NCBI RefSeq assembly: GCF_030010235.1
Contig: NZ_JASCRS010000003.1
Location: 310,001-374,000 of the forward strand
Length of the DNA: 64,000 bases
Direction: 5' to 3'
DNA from: Leucobacter sp. UT-8R-CII-1-4
Lineage (GTDB): Bacteria; Actinomycetota; Actinomycetes; Actinomycetales; Microbacteriaceae
A program made the position numbers and the translations under genes. Under the pieces are notes generated by a model. The model did not search any database, was not told where the DNA came from, and saw only the letters and a list, made by a program, of their open reading frames with translations. Positions 35,001 to 44,618 of this stretch are shown in pieces. Position 1 is the first letter of the stretch, and each line of letters starts with the position of its first letter.

Positions 35001-37847
35001 ATGGTCGCACCGGCGCGAGTCGAGTCACCACTCAGCACGCTAGAGAGTGACGAGACAGAGCAGCTCAGCAGATCGATCGATCGATTCGCCTACGCCCACG
35101 ATGCCTCGCACTACCTCCTTGTTCCGCAAGAAGTGCTGGTGCCCAAAAGCGCTGACGGAGTTTCTGCCATTTTCGAAGCGGCGCAGCAGGCGGGCCTCAG
35201 CATCACATTTCGCTCAGGTGGCACGAGCCTTTCCGGCCAGGGAGTAAGCGGCGAGGTGCTCGTAGACACCAGGCGTAACTTCCGGGGCATTCGAGTCTCA
35301 CAAGACGCAAGCCAGGTGATCGCCGAACCTGGCGCCACCGTGCGCCAAGTAAACACTCGGCTGCTGCGCCACGGCCGCAAACTTGGCCCCGATCCAGCGA
35401 GTGAAATCGCCTGCACAATTGGCGGCGTGATCGCCAACAACTCAAGCGGCATGGCCTGTGGCGTTGAGCAGAACAGCTACCGAACCGTTGAATCGCTGCT
35501 GTTAGTGCTGCCAAGCGGAACTGTGCTCGACACCGGATCCGCTGATGCCGACAAGCAATTGCGAAGCCAGGAGCCCGAGATTTATCAGGGACTCATCAAA
35601 TTGCGCGAGCAGTTGCTCGCAGAACCCGCGCTCGTTGAGCGAGTACAAGCCTTTTTCAGCATGAAAAACACAATGGGCTACGGAATTAACTCGCTGCTCG
35701 ATTTTGAAGACCCCGTGAAAATCCTTGAGCACCTTGTTATCGGCAGTGAGGGCACCCTCGCGTTTGTCGCCGAAGCCCGATTCGCAACCGTACCGATTCT
35801 GCCCGCCATTGCAACGGGCCTATTGGTGTTTCGCACACTTGCCGACGCGACAGCGGCGCTGCCGCAGCTCGTCGAAATGGGGCTCGCGACAATCGAACTG
35901 CTCGATTCAACCTCGCTTCGGGTGGCGCAGGGACTCAGCGACGTACCAGCTCTCATTACCGATATTGCGGTGGATCAGCACGCCGCCTACCTGGTTGAGA
36001 TTCATGCAACCGATGCGGCCTCACTGCAAACACGCAGCGCAGAAGCGCTTGAGCAATTAGCCAAGCTGCCCCTAGTCTCGGCGCCAAACCTCACCGAAGA
36101 TGCGAGCGAGCGAGCTTCGCTCTGGCATGTGCGCAAGGGGTTGTACGCCGCCATCGCCGGGGCGAGGCCCTCTGGCACAACGGCACTGCTTGAAGACGTA
36201 GTGGTGCCAGTTGAACGACTGTACGCGACCTGCCAAGGCTTGGCCGAACTCTTTGAGAAACACGGCTACGAAAATGCGGTGATCTTCGGTCACGCCAAAG
36301 ACGGCAATATTCACTTCATGCTCACTGAACGCTTTGATAGCCAGGCCGGAATCGACCGACATCAGGCTTTCGTCGAAGACATGGTCGAGCTCATTCTGGC
36401 GCAGGAAGGATCTCTCAAAGCCGAGCACGGAACCGGGCGAGTAATGGCACCTTTTGTGCGCAGACAATACGGTGACAAACTCACCGACTTGATGTGGGCA
36501 ATCAAACGACTGATCGATCCCAACGGTCTACTCAACCCAGGGGTAGTGCTGAGCGAGGACGCCGATTCATACGTGCGTCACCTCAAAGTTTCGCCGAAGG
36601 TTGAGTCGGAGGTCGACCGCTGCGTCGAGTGCGGATATTGCGAACCAAGCTGCCCGAGTAAAGACCTCACCCTCACCCCGCGACAGCGAATTGTCTTGCG
36701 CCGCGAGATTGCGGCAGCCGAACAGCGCGGTGACATTGCCTTGCTTGCAGAACTTCGCGATTCATACGAGTACGACGGAGTGCAGACCTGCGCAGTAGAC
36801 GGCATGTGTGGGGTCGCGTGCCCTGTTGATATCAACACCGGAGACCTGGTGCGCAGACTGCGCGCCGAGACTGCAAACCCGGTTGAGAATGCAATTTGGA
36901 ACACCGCAGCAAAACACTGGGGCACCGTGACCTCGCTCGGCGGGGTAGCGCTGAGCGTCGCAAAGGCAGTGCCGGCCCCGCTCGTGCGCGGAGTCACCAG
37001 AGTGGGCCGGGCTCTGCTCGGTGCGGATTCAGTGCCGCTCTATGACAGTGGCCTGCCCGCCGGAGGATCCTCGAACCGAAAGGCGCTCGCAGCAGCTAGC
37101 TCGCAAGATTCGGCTCAGGTGGTGTTTTTTGCCGCTTGTATTGGCGAAATGTTCGGCCCGGAGACTGAGCATCCCGGATCACGCAGCGCCGTGCAAGCGG
37201 TGCTGCAGCGTGCAGGCATCGCCTATGCTGTGCCCGATGACGCCGGAGGGCTGTGCTGCGGCACCCCCTGGAAATCGAAAGGTCACCTCGACGGGTATCG
37301 CGTTATTTCTGAGCGCACACTGGCCGCGCTCTGGGCCGCGAGCAATGAGGGCGCGTTGCCAGTGATCTGTGACGCAGCATCGTGTTCTGAAGGCCTTGAG
37401 GTGATGCTTCGGTCAGCGCTTGTTGAGCACCCCGAATATCGCGCCCTGCGCGTCGAAGACGCGACAGTGTTTCTCGCTCGAGAAGCGCTGCCCGGGCTTA
37501 GGGCAAAGCGAAGTTTTGGCAGAGTTGCGGTTCATCCAAGCTGCTCAACTACAGCGCTCGGCGCTACTCCAGCGCTTCGCGAGATTGCCGATTTTGTCGC
37601 CGATGAGGTGTACGTGCCAGATGCTTGGGGCTGTTGCGCGTTCGCGGGAGACCGAGGCATGTTGCACCCCGAACTCACCGAGAGCGCCACCGCTGCAGAG
37701 CGTGCAGAGTTGCGTGAAGCAGAACAAGATCGCGGCAGGTTTGATGCCTACGTGTCAGCGAACCGTACCTGCGAGATCGGTATGTCACGTGCCACCGGAA
37801 TGCCGTACCGTCACGTACTCGAATTGCTTGAAGAGGTCACTCGTTAA
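35001..37847 (+). CDS. FAD-linked D-lactate (2-hydroxyacid) dehydrogenase fused to Fe-S/CCG module
   Basis: A 948-residue fusion. The first half (about 1-520) is a GlcD/VAO-type FAD domain with RSGGTSLSGQGVSG (about 71-84) and GSEGTLAF. Then comes a 4Fe-4S ferredoxin module starting CVECGYCEPSC (Cys about 541) and CAVDGMCGVACPVD (Cys about 597), and finally CCG-type domains with GGLCCGTPW (about 750) and WGCCAFAGD (about 875). This is the GlcD-GlcF architecture of membrane-associated D-lactate dehydrogenases feeding electrons to the quinone pool. Lactate or glycolate cannot be told apart. Strong AAAGGAG before ATG 35001. Its GntR/FCD neighbour is the likely regulator. Confidence 0.9.
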   Translation: MVAPARVESPLSTLESDETEQLSRSIDRFAYAHDASHYLLVPQEVLVPKSADGVSAIFEAAQQAGLSITFRSGGTSLSGQGVSGEVLVDTRRNFRGIRVSQDASQVIAEPGATVRQVNTRLLRHGRKLGPDPASEIACTIGGVIANNSSGMACGVEQNSYRTVESLLLVLPSGTVLDTGSADADKQLRSQEPEIYQGLIKLREQLLAEPALVERVQAFFSMKNTMGYGINSLLDFEDPVKILEHLVIGSEGTLAFVAEARFATVPILPAIATGLLVFRTLADATAALPQLVEMGLATIELLDSTSLRVAQGLSDVPALITDIAVDQHAAYLVEIHATDAASLQTRSAEALEQLAKLPLVSAPNLTEDASERASLWHVRKGLYAAIAGARPSGTTALLEDVVVPVERLYATCQGLAELFEKHGYENAVIFGHAKDGNIHFMLTERFDSQAGIDRHQAFVEDMVELILAQEGSLKAEHGTGRVMAPFVRRQYGDKLTDLMWAIKRLIDPNGLLNPGVVLSEDADSYVRHLKVSPKVESEVDRCVECGYCEPSCPSKDLTLTPRQRIVLRREIAAAEQRGDIALLAELRDSYEYDGVQTCAVDGMCGVACPVDINTGDLVRRLRAETANPVENAIWNTAAKHWGTVTSLGGVALSVAKAVPAPLVRGVTRVGRALLGADSVPLYDSGLPAGGSSNRKALAAASSQDSAQVVFFAACIGEMFGPETEHPGSRSAVQAVLQRAGIAYAVPDDAGGLCCGTPWKSKGHLDGYRVISERTLAALWAASNEGALPVICDAASCSEGLEVMLRSALVEHPEYRALRVEDATVFLAREALPGLRAKRSFGRVAVHPSCSTTALGATPALREIADFVADEVYVPDAWGCCAFAGDRGMLHPELTESATAAERAELREAEQDRGRFDAYVSANRTCEIGMSRATGMPYRHVLELLEEVTR

Positions 37848-37894
37848 CGACTGACGTCGCAGACAGCGCACACTGTAAGTGCAAGGGGAAACAA

Positions 37895-38860
37895 ATGCCA
37901 ATCGTCGCAGAGATTCTTTCGCTCATGAACGAAAAAGAAGCAGATTCCGATTACGCCAGGCCAGGTGAAGCGCCTGTGTCGATCTCTGACGCAAGACGAT
38001 TCCATGAGGCCGATATCGTGAGTTTCGCTCCGCTTGATTCTCGAGACGCGGTTGGCTCGGTCGAAGCAGTCAGCTTTTCCGGTCCACTTGGCGAAATCTC
38101 CGCTCGTTTGTACCGGCCGTTGAACGCTGCAAACCCAGCTACCCTGGTCTGGTTTCACGGTGGCGGTTGGGTAACCGGAAGCCTCGACACCGCAGATGCA
38201 GTGGTGCGGGCGCTTTGCGCAAGAGCGGGCATTGCCGTGCTTTCAGTCGACTATGCGCTGGCTCCCGAGCAGTTCTGGCCGGCGGCAGTGCACGATGCTC
38301 GTGCCGCGCTGCTCTGGGCGGCGAGTCATCGCGATCAGCTCGGCGGTGAAGGCTCGATTCTGGTTGGCGGAGACAGCGCAGGTGGAAATCTCGCTGCCGT
38401 GCTCGCAAACACGGAGACCGATGTGGTCGAAGGGCAAGTGTTGCTGTACCCGGTAGTCGACCTTGATATCGCTACAACCGCGTACCCCTCTCGGGTCACC
38501 AACGGGGTCGGATGCTTTGTTGCCTGGGCAGATATTGAGTGGGCGATTCGCGAATATGCGCCCGACTTCACCAGAGCGGGGGATCCGCTACTCAGCCCAA
38601 TTCGCGCAGCGAATTTTGCTGGGGTGGCGCCAGCAATTATCGCCGCAGCCGAATACGATCCGCTTCGCGACGAAAACCGGGCCTATGCCAAGGCTCTTGA
38701 ATTACACGGTGTCGAAGTGAACTATTTTGAGTTCGCAGGGTTGGTGCACGGTGGATTCGACATGATGCAGCCGGTACCTGCCGTGAATGTCGCAATGAGC
38801 GATATTGCCGAAGCGCTGCGGGTGCTCGTCGCCCAACTGGGCGACGAGCACAGCGGCTAG
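37895..38860 (+). CDS. Alpha/beta hydrolase, hormone-sensitive-lipase-like esterase
   Basis: A 321-residue esterase. Oxyanion motif HGGGWVTGS (His about 88), nucleophile GDSAGGN (Ser about 161) and the Asp/His region EYDPLRDENR...GLVHGGFD complete the triad. HSL-type enzymes cleave short-chain esters, often on natural products. AAGGGGAAA precedes ATG 37895; a 47-base gap to the dehydrogenase. In the sugar cluster it may de-acylate the substrate. It ends 13 bases from the convergent enolase-superfamily gene. Confidence 0.85.
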   Translation: MPIVAEILSLMNEKEADSDYARPGEAPVSISDARRFHEADIVSFAPLDSRDAVGSVEAVSFSGPLGEISARLYRPLNAANPATLVWFHGGGWVTGSLDTADAVVRALCARAGIAVLSVDYALAPEQFWPAAVHDARAALLWAASHRDQLGGEGSILVGGDSAGGNLAAVLANTETDVVEGQVLLYPVVDLDIATTAYPSRVTNGVGCFVAWADIEWAIREYAPDFTRAGDPLLSPIRAANFAGVAPAIIAAAEYDPLRDENRAYAKALELHGVEVNYFEFAGLVHGGFDMMQPVPAVNVAMSDIAEALRVLVAQLGDEHSG

Positions 38861-38873
38861 GCCGCGCTGTTGT

Positions 38874-40010
38874 TTAGTCGATGAACAGCGAAGCGCCCCG
38901 GGTGTAGTGTGCGATGGCTTCGCGATCCCACGTAATGCCAAGGCCGGGGCCAGTCGGAATATCTAGCATTCCCTGCTCATCGAGTGACCAGCCGCCGGAG
39001 ACAATGTCGTCAATGTAGGCAGAGCCGGTGCAGTACTCGACGAAGTCGGTGCGCGGCAGGGCTGCGGCCGTATGTAGATCTGCGGCAAGCCCCACGGCGG
39101 TGTTCCAGCCGTGCGGAATGAGGCGCATGCCTGCCTCTTCTGCGCGTCGGCCGATCGCCATCGACTCGTCGATGCCGCCGTTCTTGGTGACGTCTGGCTG
39201 CACAATGTCGAATGCCCTGGCGTCAATGAACGGGGTGAAGCTTTGCCTGCGGGTGAGTGTTTCAGCTCCGCTGATCGGTACGGGTGAGTGGGTGGTCAGT
39301 TCGACGTACCCGGCAAGATCGTCGGGGCTTAGCGCTTCTTCAAACCAAGCTACGTTGTATTCGGCCAGCATGTGGGCTGTGTTGATTGCCCACTTGTAGC
39401 CGTGTGGCCAAAAGCCATCGCTGCCTCCGGCGTCAACTGCCAGCACGGCATCGGGGCCGACGGCCTCGCGCGCTGCCGCAATAATCTTGCGATCGGTTGC
39501 TGCCGAATCGCGGCCGAATCGGCCCCAGCCAATCTTGAATGCGCGGAAACCCTCTGAGGCATAGCCCTCAAGGCGGGGCACCATTATCTCTGGGTCGTCC
39601 ATCAAGAGTGAGGCATACGGCAGCACTTTCGAGCGGTAATTGCCGCCAAGCAGACGGCTGATCGGCATGCCAGTAACCTGCCCGAAAATGTCCCAGAGCG
39701 CGGTATTCACGCCGCTGATGGTGTGGGTGATCGAGCCGCCTCGACCCATCCAGAAGTTTGCCTGATGTAGGCGCTCGGTGATCGCCGTTGGTGAATCAAA
39801 TTCCATGCCAACCAGCAAATCGTTGAGCACTGAGAGTGCACCAGCAACCAAGTCTTGGTGGGTGAATACGCTGCCGAGCCCGGTGTGGCCTTCGTCGGTG
39901 TGCACGGCGATTAGGGTGTGCAGGGAATCGTTTGGGTTGAGCTCATTTGCCCAGCCGCCCTTGGGCGTTGCGCCGATGAGCCCCGCGCTCACTACGTTAC
40001 GAATCTTCAT
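38874..40010 (-). CDS. Enolase superfamily (mandelate racemase/muconate lactonizing) enzyme, probable sugar-acid dehydratase
   Basis: A 378-residue enzyme with capping domain (about 1-125) and TIM barrel. Metal ligands: Asp193 in VDAGGSDG, Glu of FEEALSPDD (about 220) and Glu of GAETLT (about 245). The barrel-strand-2 motif reads KIGWGRFG instead of the KxK of muconate enzymes, and IPHGWNT near residue 320 supplies a His. Acid-sugar dehydratases of this type turn an aldonate into a 2-keto-3-deoxy acid. ATG 40010 is favoured over GTG 40022. Divergent from the transporter operon, sharing a 188-base control region. The second copy at 49470 is a relative. Confidence 0.85.
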   Translation of the reverse strand: MKIRNVVSAGLIGATPKGGWANELNPNDSLHTLIAVHTDEGHTGLGSVFTHQDLVAGALSVLNDLLVGMEFDSPTAITERLHQANFWMGRGGSITHTISGVNTALWDIFGQVTGMPISRLLGGNYRSKVLPYASLLMDDPEIMVPRLEGYASEGFRAFKIGWGRFGRDSAATDRKIIAAAREAVGPDAVLAVDAGGSDGFWPHGYKWAINTAHMLAEYNVAWFEEALSPDDLAGYVELTTHSPVPISGAETLTRRQSFTPFIDARAFDIVQPDVTKNGGIDESMAIGRRAEEAGMRLIPHGWNTAVGLAADLHTAAALPRTDFVEYCTGSAYIDDIVSGGWSLDEQGMLDIPTGPGLGITWDREAIAHYTRGASLFID

Positions 40011-40079
40011 TGATGGGAACACTTTCTCTCGTCGCGCCCTCTTCTTCGAGGGCTGGCAGACAGCTGCACTTTGAAGAAG

Positions 40080-40117
40080 GTTAACAGTTTCGACACAAGA
40101 TTGTTAACAGTTGACAG
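40080..40117. promoter_or_regulatory. TGTTAACA palindrome operator(s), divergent control region
   Basis: TTGTTAACAG (TGTTAACA at 40102-40109) and GTTAACAG (40080-40087) lie between the divergent enolase-superfamily gene and the transporter operon. The same TGTTAACA recurs at 49410-49417 before the second enolase-superfamily gene. The clustered GntR gene at 46143 is the probable binder; FCD-GntR sites are short AT-rich palindromes. Confidence 0.5.
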
Positions 40118-40139
40118 TCTACGCTATGCTCGGTATTCG
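40111..40139 (+). promoter_or_regulatory. Promoter of the Dpp-type transporter operon
   Basis: TTGACA (40111-40116), a 17-base spacer and TATTCG (40134-40139). The TGTTAACA operator directly abuts the -35 box, which would suit repression. Predicted by eye. Confidence 0.4.
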
Positions 40140-40198
40140 GCAGATACTTCTAACACCTGCCAAAGTCCGAAAGTTCAATGATGAACAGGAGAGTGGCC

Positions 40199-41740
40199 AT
40201 GAAGCCAGAACGAGTAATGCGGGGACGTTGGAGGTTCGCGGGTATCGCGGTACTCGCATCTGCCGCACTGATGTTGAGCGCATGTAGCTCGCCAGCCACC
40301 GAAGGAGGAAACACGGGTGGAGACCGCGGCGGTCAAGTGATCGTTGCTAACGCTGAACCGCCCACGGCAGCGTATTGGGATCCAGCCGCCTCCTTCGGTC
40401 TTGTCGATGAGCAGGTAGCCTCGCTCGTATTCGACACGCTGCTATCGATGGACGCCGAAGGAAACATCGGCCCCAACCTCGCCACCGAGTGGGAATGGGT
40501 GAGCGACACCGAAATGAAGCTCACACTCCGCACCGATGCGAAGTTCCACGACGGCACCCCCGTGACCGCTGACGACGTAGTCGCTTCACTGAACCGCCTC
40601 ATGCAGCCCGGATCAGAAACCCTCGCAAAGGCAATTCTGCTCACCTCCGGCGAAGCAAGCGCTGAAGGCGACGTCGTGACGATCCGCACCGACCAGCCAT
40701 TTGGCCCGCTTGAAAACTCGCTCGCCGCGGTGTCGATCCTCTCGAAGGCCGACATCGACTCGCCGGACAACTTCAAAAAGGGCGCAAACGGCAGCGGCCC
40801 ATACAAGTTTGTTTCCTACGCGAACGACGACATCACCCTCGAAGCAAACGCCGATTACTGGGGCGGAGCACCAAAGAACGACGGCGTAGTGCTGCGATAC
40901 ATCGCCGACGCTGACGCCCGCCAGAACGCACTGCTCGCCGGCCAGATCGACATCACCACCCGCACCGGCCCGAACTACGTGAACGCGGTCAAGGACAACG
41001 CCGACATTACGGTTGAGTCGGTATCGCCACCGTCGCAGATCGTGATGATCTACCAGCACAATGGTGCACTTGCCGATCTGAAGATCCGTGAGGCTCTGGC
41101 CTATGCGATCGACCGTGAGGGCATTGCAGCGAGCATCATGCACGGCGTGAACAAGGTCGGCTTCAACGCCATCCCAACCACCCTCGCGAGCTACCAGGAA
41201 GCAAGCAACAAGTTCGAGTTCGATCCAGAGAAGGCAAAGAGCCTGCTCGCCGAAGCCGGCAAGTCAGAGGGCCTCACGCTCACCATGGCCACCAGCACAC
41301 TGGTGCCAGGACAGCTGGAAATCGACCAGGCGATCGCGCAGAACCTGAAGGACATCGGCATTGATGTTGAGGTTACCCAGCTTGAGGTCGGCGAGTTCCG
41401 CACGAGCTACCCACAGTACGACCTGAGCATGAACACGCTTGCCTCGTTCAACAACGACCCAAGCTTCATTCTCGCAACCTTCACCGGCGCAACCGGTCAG
41501 GCCGTATTCAACCTGGCTGATCCAAAGGTCGACGAACTCGTGGCAACCCAGAACGCAACCGTTGGCGAAGCACGCAACCCGGCTATCAACGCTGCGGCAA
41601 CCTACATGTGGGACAACCAGCTCACACTCTGGCTGAGCGACGAGACCTGGACGACACTCGTGAACAACCGGGTCACCGGTTACGAACGCAACCCACTGGT
41701 CGGCGAACCGCTGCTGCGGAACGTTTCAGTAGCTAAGTAA
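40199..41740 (+). CDS. ABC transporter substrate-binding lipoprotein, SBP family 5 (Dpp/Opp type)
   Basis: A 513-residue extracytoplasmic binding protein. Signal peptide and lipobox LSAC (Cys about 29) anchor it to the membrane. The mature part carries LATEWEWVSDTEMKLTLRTDAKFHDGTPVTADDVVASLNRLM-type family 5 signature and LREALAYAIDREGIA-like motifs. Family 5 proteins bind peptides, nickel, or some oligosaccharides and glycosides. AGGAGAG before ATG 40199 decides against a start 21 bases upstream. In a sugar-acid operon a glycoside, oligosaccharide or amide-linked sugar is more likely than a peptide. Confidence 0.88.
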   Translation: MKPERVMRGRWRFAGIAVLASAALMLSACSSPATEGGNTGGDRGGQVIVANAEPPTAAYWDPAASFGLVDEQVASLVFDTLLSMDAEGNIGPNLATEWEWVSDTEMKLTLRTDAKFHDGTPVTADDVVASLNRLMQPGSETLAKAILLTSGEASAEGDVVTIRTDQPFGPLENSLAAVSILSKADIDSPDNFKKGANGSGPYKFVSYANDDITLEANADYWGGAPKNDGVVLRYIADADARQNALLAGQIDITTRTGPNYVNAVKDNADITVESVSPPSQIVMIYQHNGALADLKIREALAYAIDREGIAASIMHGVNKVGFNAIPTTLASYQEASNKFEFDPEKAKSLLAEAGKSEGLTLTMATSTLVPGQLEIDQAIAQNLKDIGIDVEVTQLEVGEFRTSYPQYDLSMNTLASFNNDPSFILATFTGATGQAVFNLADPKVDELVATQNATVGEARNPAINAAATYMWDNQLTLWLSDETWTTLVNNRVTGYERNPLVGEPLLRNVSVAK

Positions 41741-41791
41741 CCTCTACCCCTCGGGAAACCGAGAAACTGGTCGCCGAAGGAGGCACCCACT

Positions 41792-42718
41792 TTGAGATAT
41801 GTACTTTCACGTATCGGACAGGCCGCGATAGTTGTCTGTGTGATCTCAGTGGGGGCCTTCTTCGCGCTTCGACTGACTGCGGGTGACCCGGCCCGTATCC
41901 GCGGTCAGGTGTTTACCCAAGAATCGGTACTGCAGTCGTACCGCGAACAATTTGGCACGGATAAGCCCATCATCGTGCAGCTGTTTAACACGATCGGCGG
42001 CATGTTTCGTGGCGACTTCGGCACAAGCTTCCGCTATGAAGTGCCAGTGCTCGACATTCTGCTTCCGGCACTAGGCAACACGCTTTTGCTCGGCGGGATC
42101 GCCCTCGCAATCTCCTTCGTGCTGGCAACGGTGCTTGGCACACTCTCGGCACGCTACCCAACAAGCCTGATCGCGCGGTTCAGCTCACTGCTGGCAATCG
42201 TCGGTCAGAGTGCGCCACTGTTTTGGGTGTCCCTGCTGCTCATCTCACTCTTCGCAATGAACCTTGGCTGGTTCCCGCCGGGCGGTCTCGACAGTTGGAA
42301 GAGCCTGGTGCTACCCGTGACCGCGCTCACCCTCAGCATCTTGCCGTCACAGATGCGAGTGCTGATCAGCGGCGTGCGCAAAGAGCTCGGTGAAGACTAT
42401 GTGCGTTCGGCCCGCGCCTTTGGGCTCTCCGAGTCAAAGATCGGCTTCGTGTACGTCTACCGCAACGCAGTGCTGCCACTAATGACCGTGATCGGTGTCG
42501 ATATGGGCACTGTGCTCGGAGGCGTGATTGTGGCTGAGATGGTCTTCAACTACCCGGGACTTGGCAGCGTTGCCCTGAACGCGATGAATGCCCGTGACTA
42601 CCCGCTGATCCAGGGCGTCACCATTATTGCAGCGGTCACCTTTGTGCTGATTAACCTCATCGTCGACTTGCTGTACACCGTGGTGAACCCACGCGTGCGA
42701 CTCGGAAAGGCAGCATGA
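41792..42718 (+). CDS. ABC transporter permease, DppB type
   Basis: A 308-residue permease with six membrane helices. The N-terminal RQGAxxxVxCVISVGAFFALRLTAGDPAR matches DppB, and VRSARAFGLSESKIGFVYVYRNAVLP is the coupling loop. TTG start at 41792 after GAAGGAGG. Four-base overlap with the next gene. Partner of the DppC-type permease. Confidence 0.9.
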   Translation: MRYVLSRIGQAAIVVCVISVGAFFALRLTAGDPARIRGQVFTQESVLQSYREQFGTDKPIIVQLFNTIGGMFRGDFGTSFRYEVPVLDILLPALGNTLLLGGIALAISFVLATVLGTLSARYPTSLIARFSSLLAIVGQSAPLFWVSLLLISLFAMNLGWFPPGGLDSWKSLVLPVTALTLSILPSQMRVLISGVRKELGEDYVRSARAFGLSESKIGFVYVYRNAVLPLMTVIGVDMGTVLGGVIVAEMVFNYPGLGSVALNAMNARDYPLIQGVTIIAAVTFVLINLIVDLLYTVVNPRVRLGKAA

Positions 42719-43665
42719 TGAACGCGAAAAACCGCACATCCTGGGTGCAATTGACCACACCACTGTTTTGGATCAGTTCGAGCGTGCTCGCGGTGATCAT
42801 TCTGCTCTCCTTCGTCGGCCCGTTCTTTTTACCAGACCCGTATACGCAGAGTCTCGCCGCTCGATTGTTGCCCCCGCTCACCGATGGTCACCTGCTCGGC
42901 ACCGACAGCCTCGGCCGTGACCTCTTCAGTCGAATCGTGAATGGTGGTCGAATCTCGCTCCCCGTTGCGTTGATCGGCATGACCGGATCAATTGTGATCG
43001 GTGTGCTCGCCGGCCTCGCGGCAAGTTCGTCGCAGCCGGGCCTGCGCTGGGCCGTCGAACGGCTGATCGATGTGCAGATGGCACTGCCCTACGTGATCCT
43101 CGCGATTGTGATTGTGAGTGCTGTTGGTACTTCACTTGGTGTGCTGATCGTGCTGATGATGCTCGCGGGTTGGGCCTCTGCGGCTCGCGTAGTGCGAAGC
43201 GTGGCAGTCGGTGAGCGCGCGAAGGACTACGTGAGTGCCGCCGAAATGGTTGGTGCCGGTGGCGGCCGAGTGCTGTTTCGCTATATCGGACCAACCGTCT
43301 TGCCAGTTGTGCTCACCATTGCGCCGCTGCAGGCTTCGGCCATGATCGTTATGGAATCCACCCTTTCCTTCCTTGGCTTGGGTATTCAGCCGCCGACCGC
43401 TTCATGGGGTGGTGTGCTGCTTGAGGGTAAGTCGTACATGGCAGATGCCTGGTGGCTCACCACGCTTCCTGGCATCATGATTGCGATTACCTGTGCGGCC
43501 ATGATCGGCCTTGGTACTGCTCTCGAAACTCTCGTGCGTAAGCGCCAGAAGCTGCGGGCGGTCGATGGTGGAAGCGAAGCTCCGCTTGAGACCGAACAGA
43601 CTCAGGCACCTGCCGGACCGCTGACCTCTGCGAACCGTGTGATCGAAGGGATGTCTTCACTGTGA
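42715..43665 (+). CDS. ABC transporter permease, DppC type
   Basis: A 316-residue permease with five or six helices. It has the DppC signature HLLGTDSLGRDLFSRIVNGGRISL near residues 62-85 and the coupling loop AAEMVGAGGGRVLFRYIGPTVLP. The tandem ATGs at 42715 and 42718 leave the exact start open by one codon. C-terminal tail is a longer polar extension with a run EAPLETEQTQAPAGP. The stop overlaps the first ATPase start. Confidence 0.9.
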   Translation: MMNAKNRTSWVQLTTPLFWISSSVLAVIILLSFVGPFFLPDPYTQSLAARLLPPLTDGHLLGTDSLGRDLFSRIVNGGRISLPVALIGMTGSIVIGVLAGLAASSSQPGLRWAVERLIDVQMALPYVILAIVIVSAVGTSLGVLIVLMMLAGWASAARVVRSVAVGERAKDYVSAAEMVGAGGGRVLFRYIGPTVLPVVLTIAPLQASAMIVMESTLSFLGLGIQPPTASWGGVLLEGKSYMADAWWLTTLPGIMIAITCAAMIGLGTALETLVRKRQKLRAVDGGSEAPLETEQTQAPAGPLTSANRVIEGMSSL

Positions 43666-44618
43666 ATACTCTGCAGAGCGCTGTGCCGATTATTGATGTA
43701 CAGAACCTCACCGTCTCACTTGGCTCAACGGCTGTCGATGCGCCAGCACTGGTGCACGAACTCAGCCTTCAAGTGCGCCCGGGTGAGTGCGTTGGTCTCG
43801 TTGGCGAGTCTGGCTCGGGCAAGTCGCTCACCGGTCTCACCACAATGGGTTTGCTTCCCGAGGGACTTCACGTGCGTGCTGGCGAGGTGAAATTTGTTGG
43901 AGACGATCTCACCTCACTCAGTAATGCTGAATTACGAAAGCTGCGCGGGGCAGAGCTTTCGATGATCTTTCAGGATCCCTCGGCTGCTTTGAACCCCACC
44001 AGAACCGTCAAGAAACAGCTTGTGGATGTGCTTCGTGCTCACCAATCGTTGAGCAAAAAAGAAGCAGAAGAGCGCGCGGTCGTGGCGCTCGAAGACGTCG
44101 GATTCCCGAACCCGCGCGAGCGGTTCAACTCCTTCCCGTTCCAGCTCAGCGGTGGGCTCAAGCAGCGTGTCTGCATCGCGATGGCGCTCGCTTGTCGGCC
44201 AAGGTTTGTGGTCGCTGACGAACCGACCACGAACCTTGACGTGAGCGTGCAGGAGGGAATCTTGAACCTGATTCGCGCCAGGATCGAGAGTGATGGCTTC
44301 GGCTGCCTCTTTGTCAGTCACGACCTGGGTGTGATTGGTGCCGTGGCCGACCGGGTGATGGTGATGTATGCCGGTCAGATCGTTGAGGCTGGCCCGGTAG
44401 AGAGCATCTTGAATAACCCGCAGCACCCTTACACTCGCGGTTTGATTGATGCCGCGCCGACGCTGCACAGCACCAAAGACGAGCCGCTTCGGCCGTACAC
44501 GGCGGTACGCCCAAAGATGTCACCGACCAGACCAGCCAGTGAAATGGTGCCGGTGCAGGGCAACCCAGAGCACACCGTGCGGGTTTCTCTTGAAACGCGA
44601 GGAGACACAAATGACTGA
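43662..44618 (+). CDS. ABC transporter ATP-binding protein, DppD type
   Basis: A 318-residue ATPase of the peptide/oligosaccharide class. Walker A GESGSGKSL (about 47-55), signature QLSGGLKQRVCIAMAL (about 164-179, with Lys where Met/Arg is commoner), Walker B VVADEPTTNLD, and the C-terminal oligopeptide-transporter extension. GTG start overlaps the DppC-type stop. Confidence 0.9.
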   Translation: MNTLQSAVPIIDVQNLTVSLGSTAVDAPALVHELSLQVRPGECVGLVGESGSGKSLTGLTTMGLLPEGLHVRAGEVKFVGDDLTSLSNAELRKLRGAELSMIFQDPSAALNPTRTVKKQLVDVLRAHQSLSKKEAEERAVVALEDVGFPNPRERFNSFPFQLSGGLKQRVCIAMALACRPRFVVADEPTTNLDVSVQEGILNLIRARIESDGFGCLFVSHDLGVIGAVADRVMVMYAGQIVEAGPVESILNNPQHPYTRGLIDAAPTLHSTKDEPLRPYTAVRPKMSPTRPASEMVPVQGNPEHTVRVSLETRGDTND

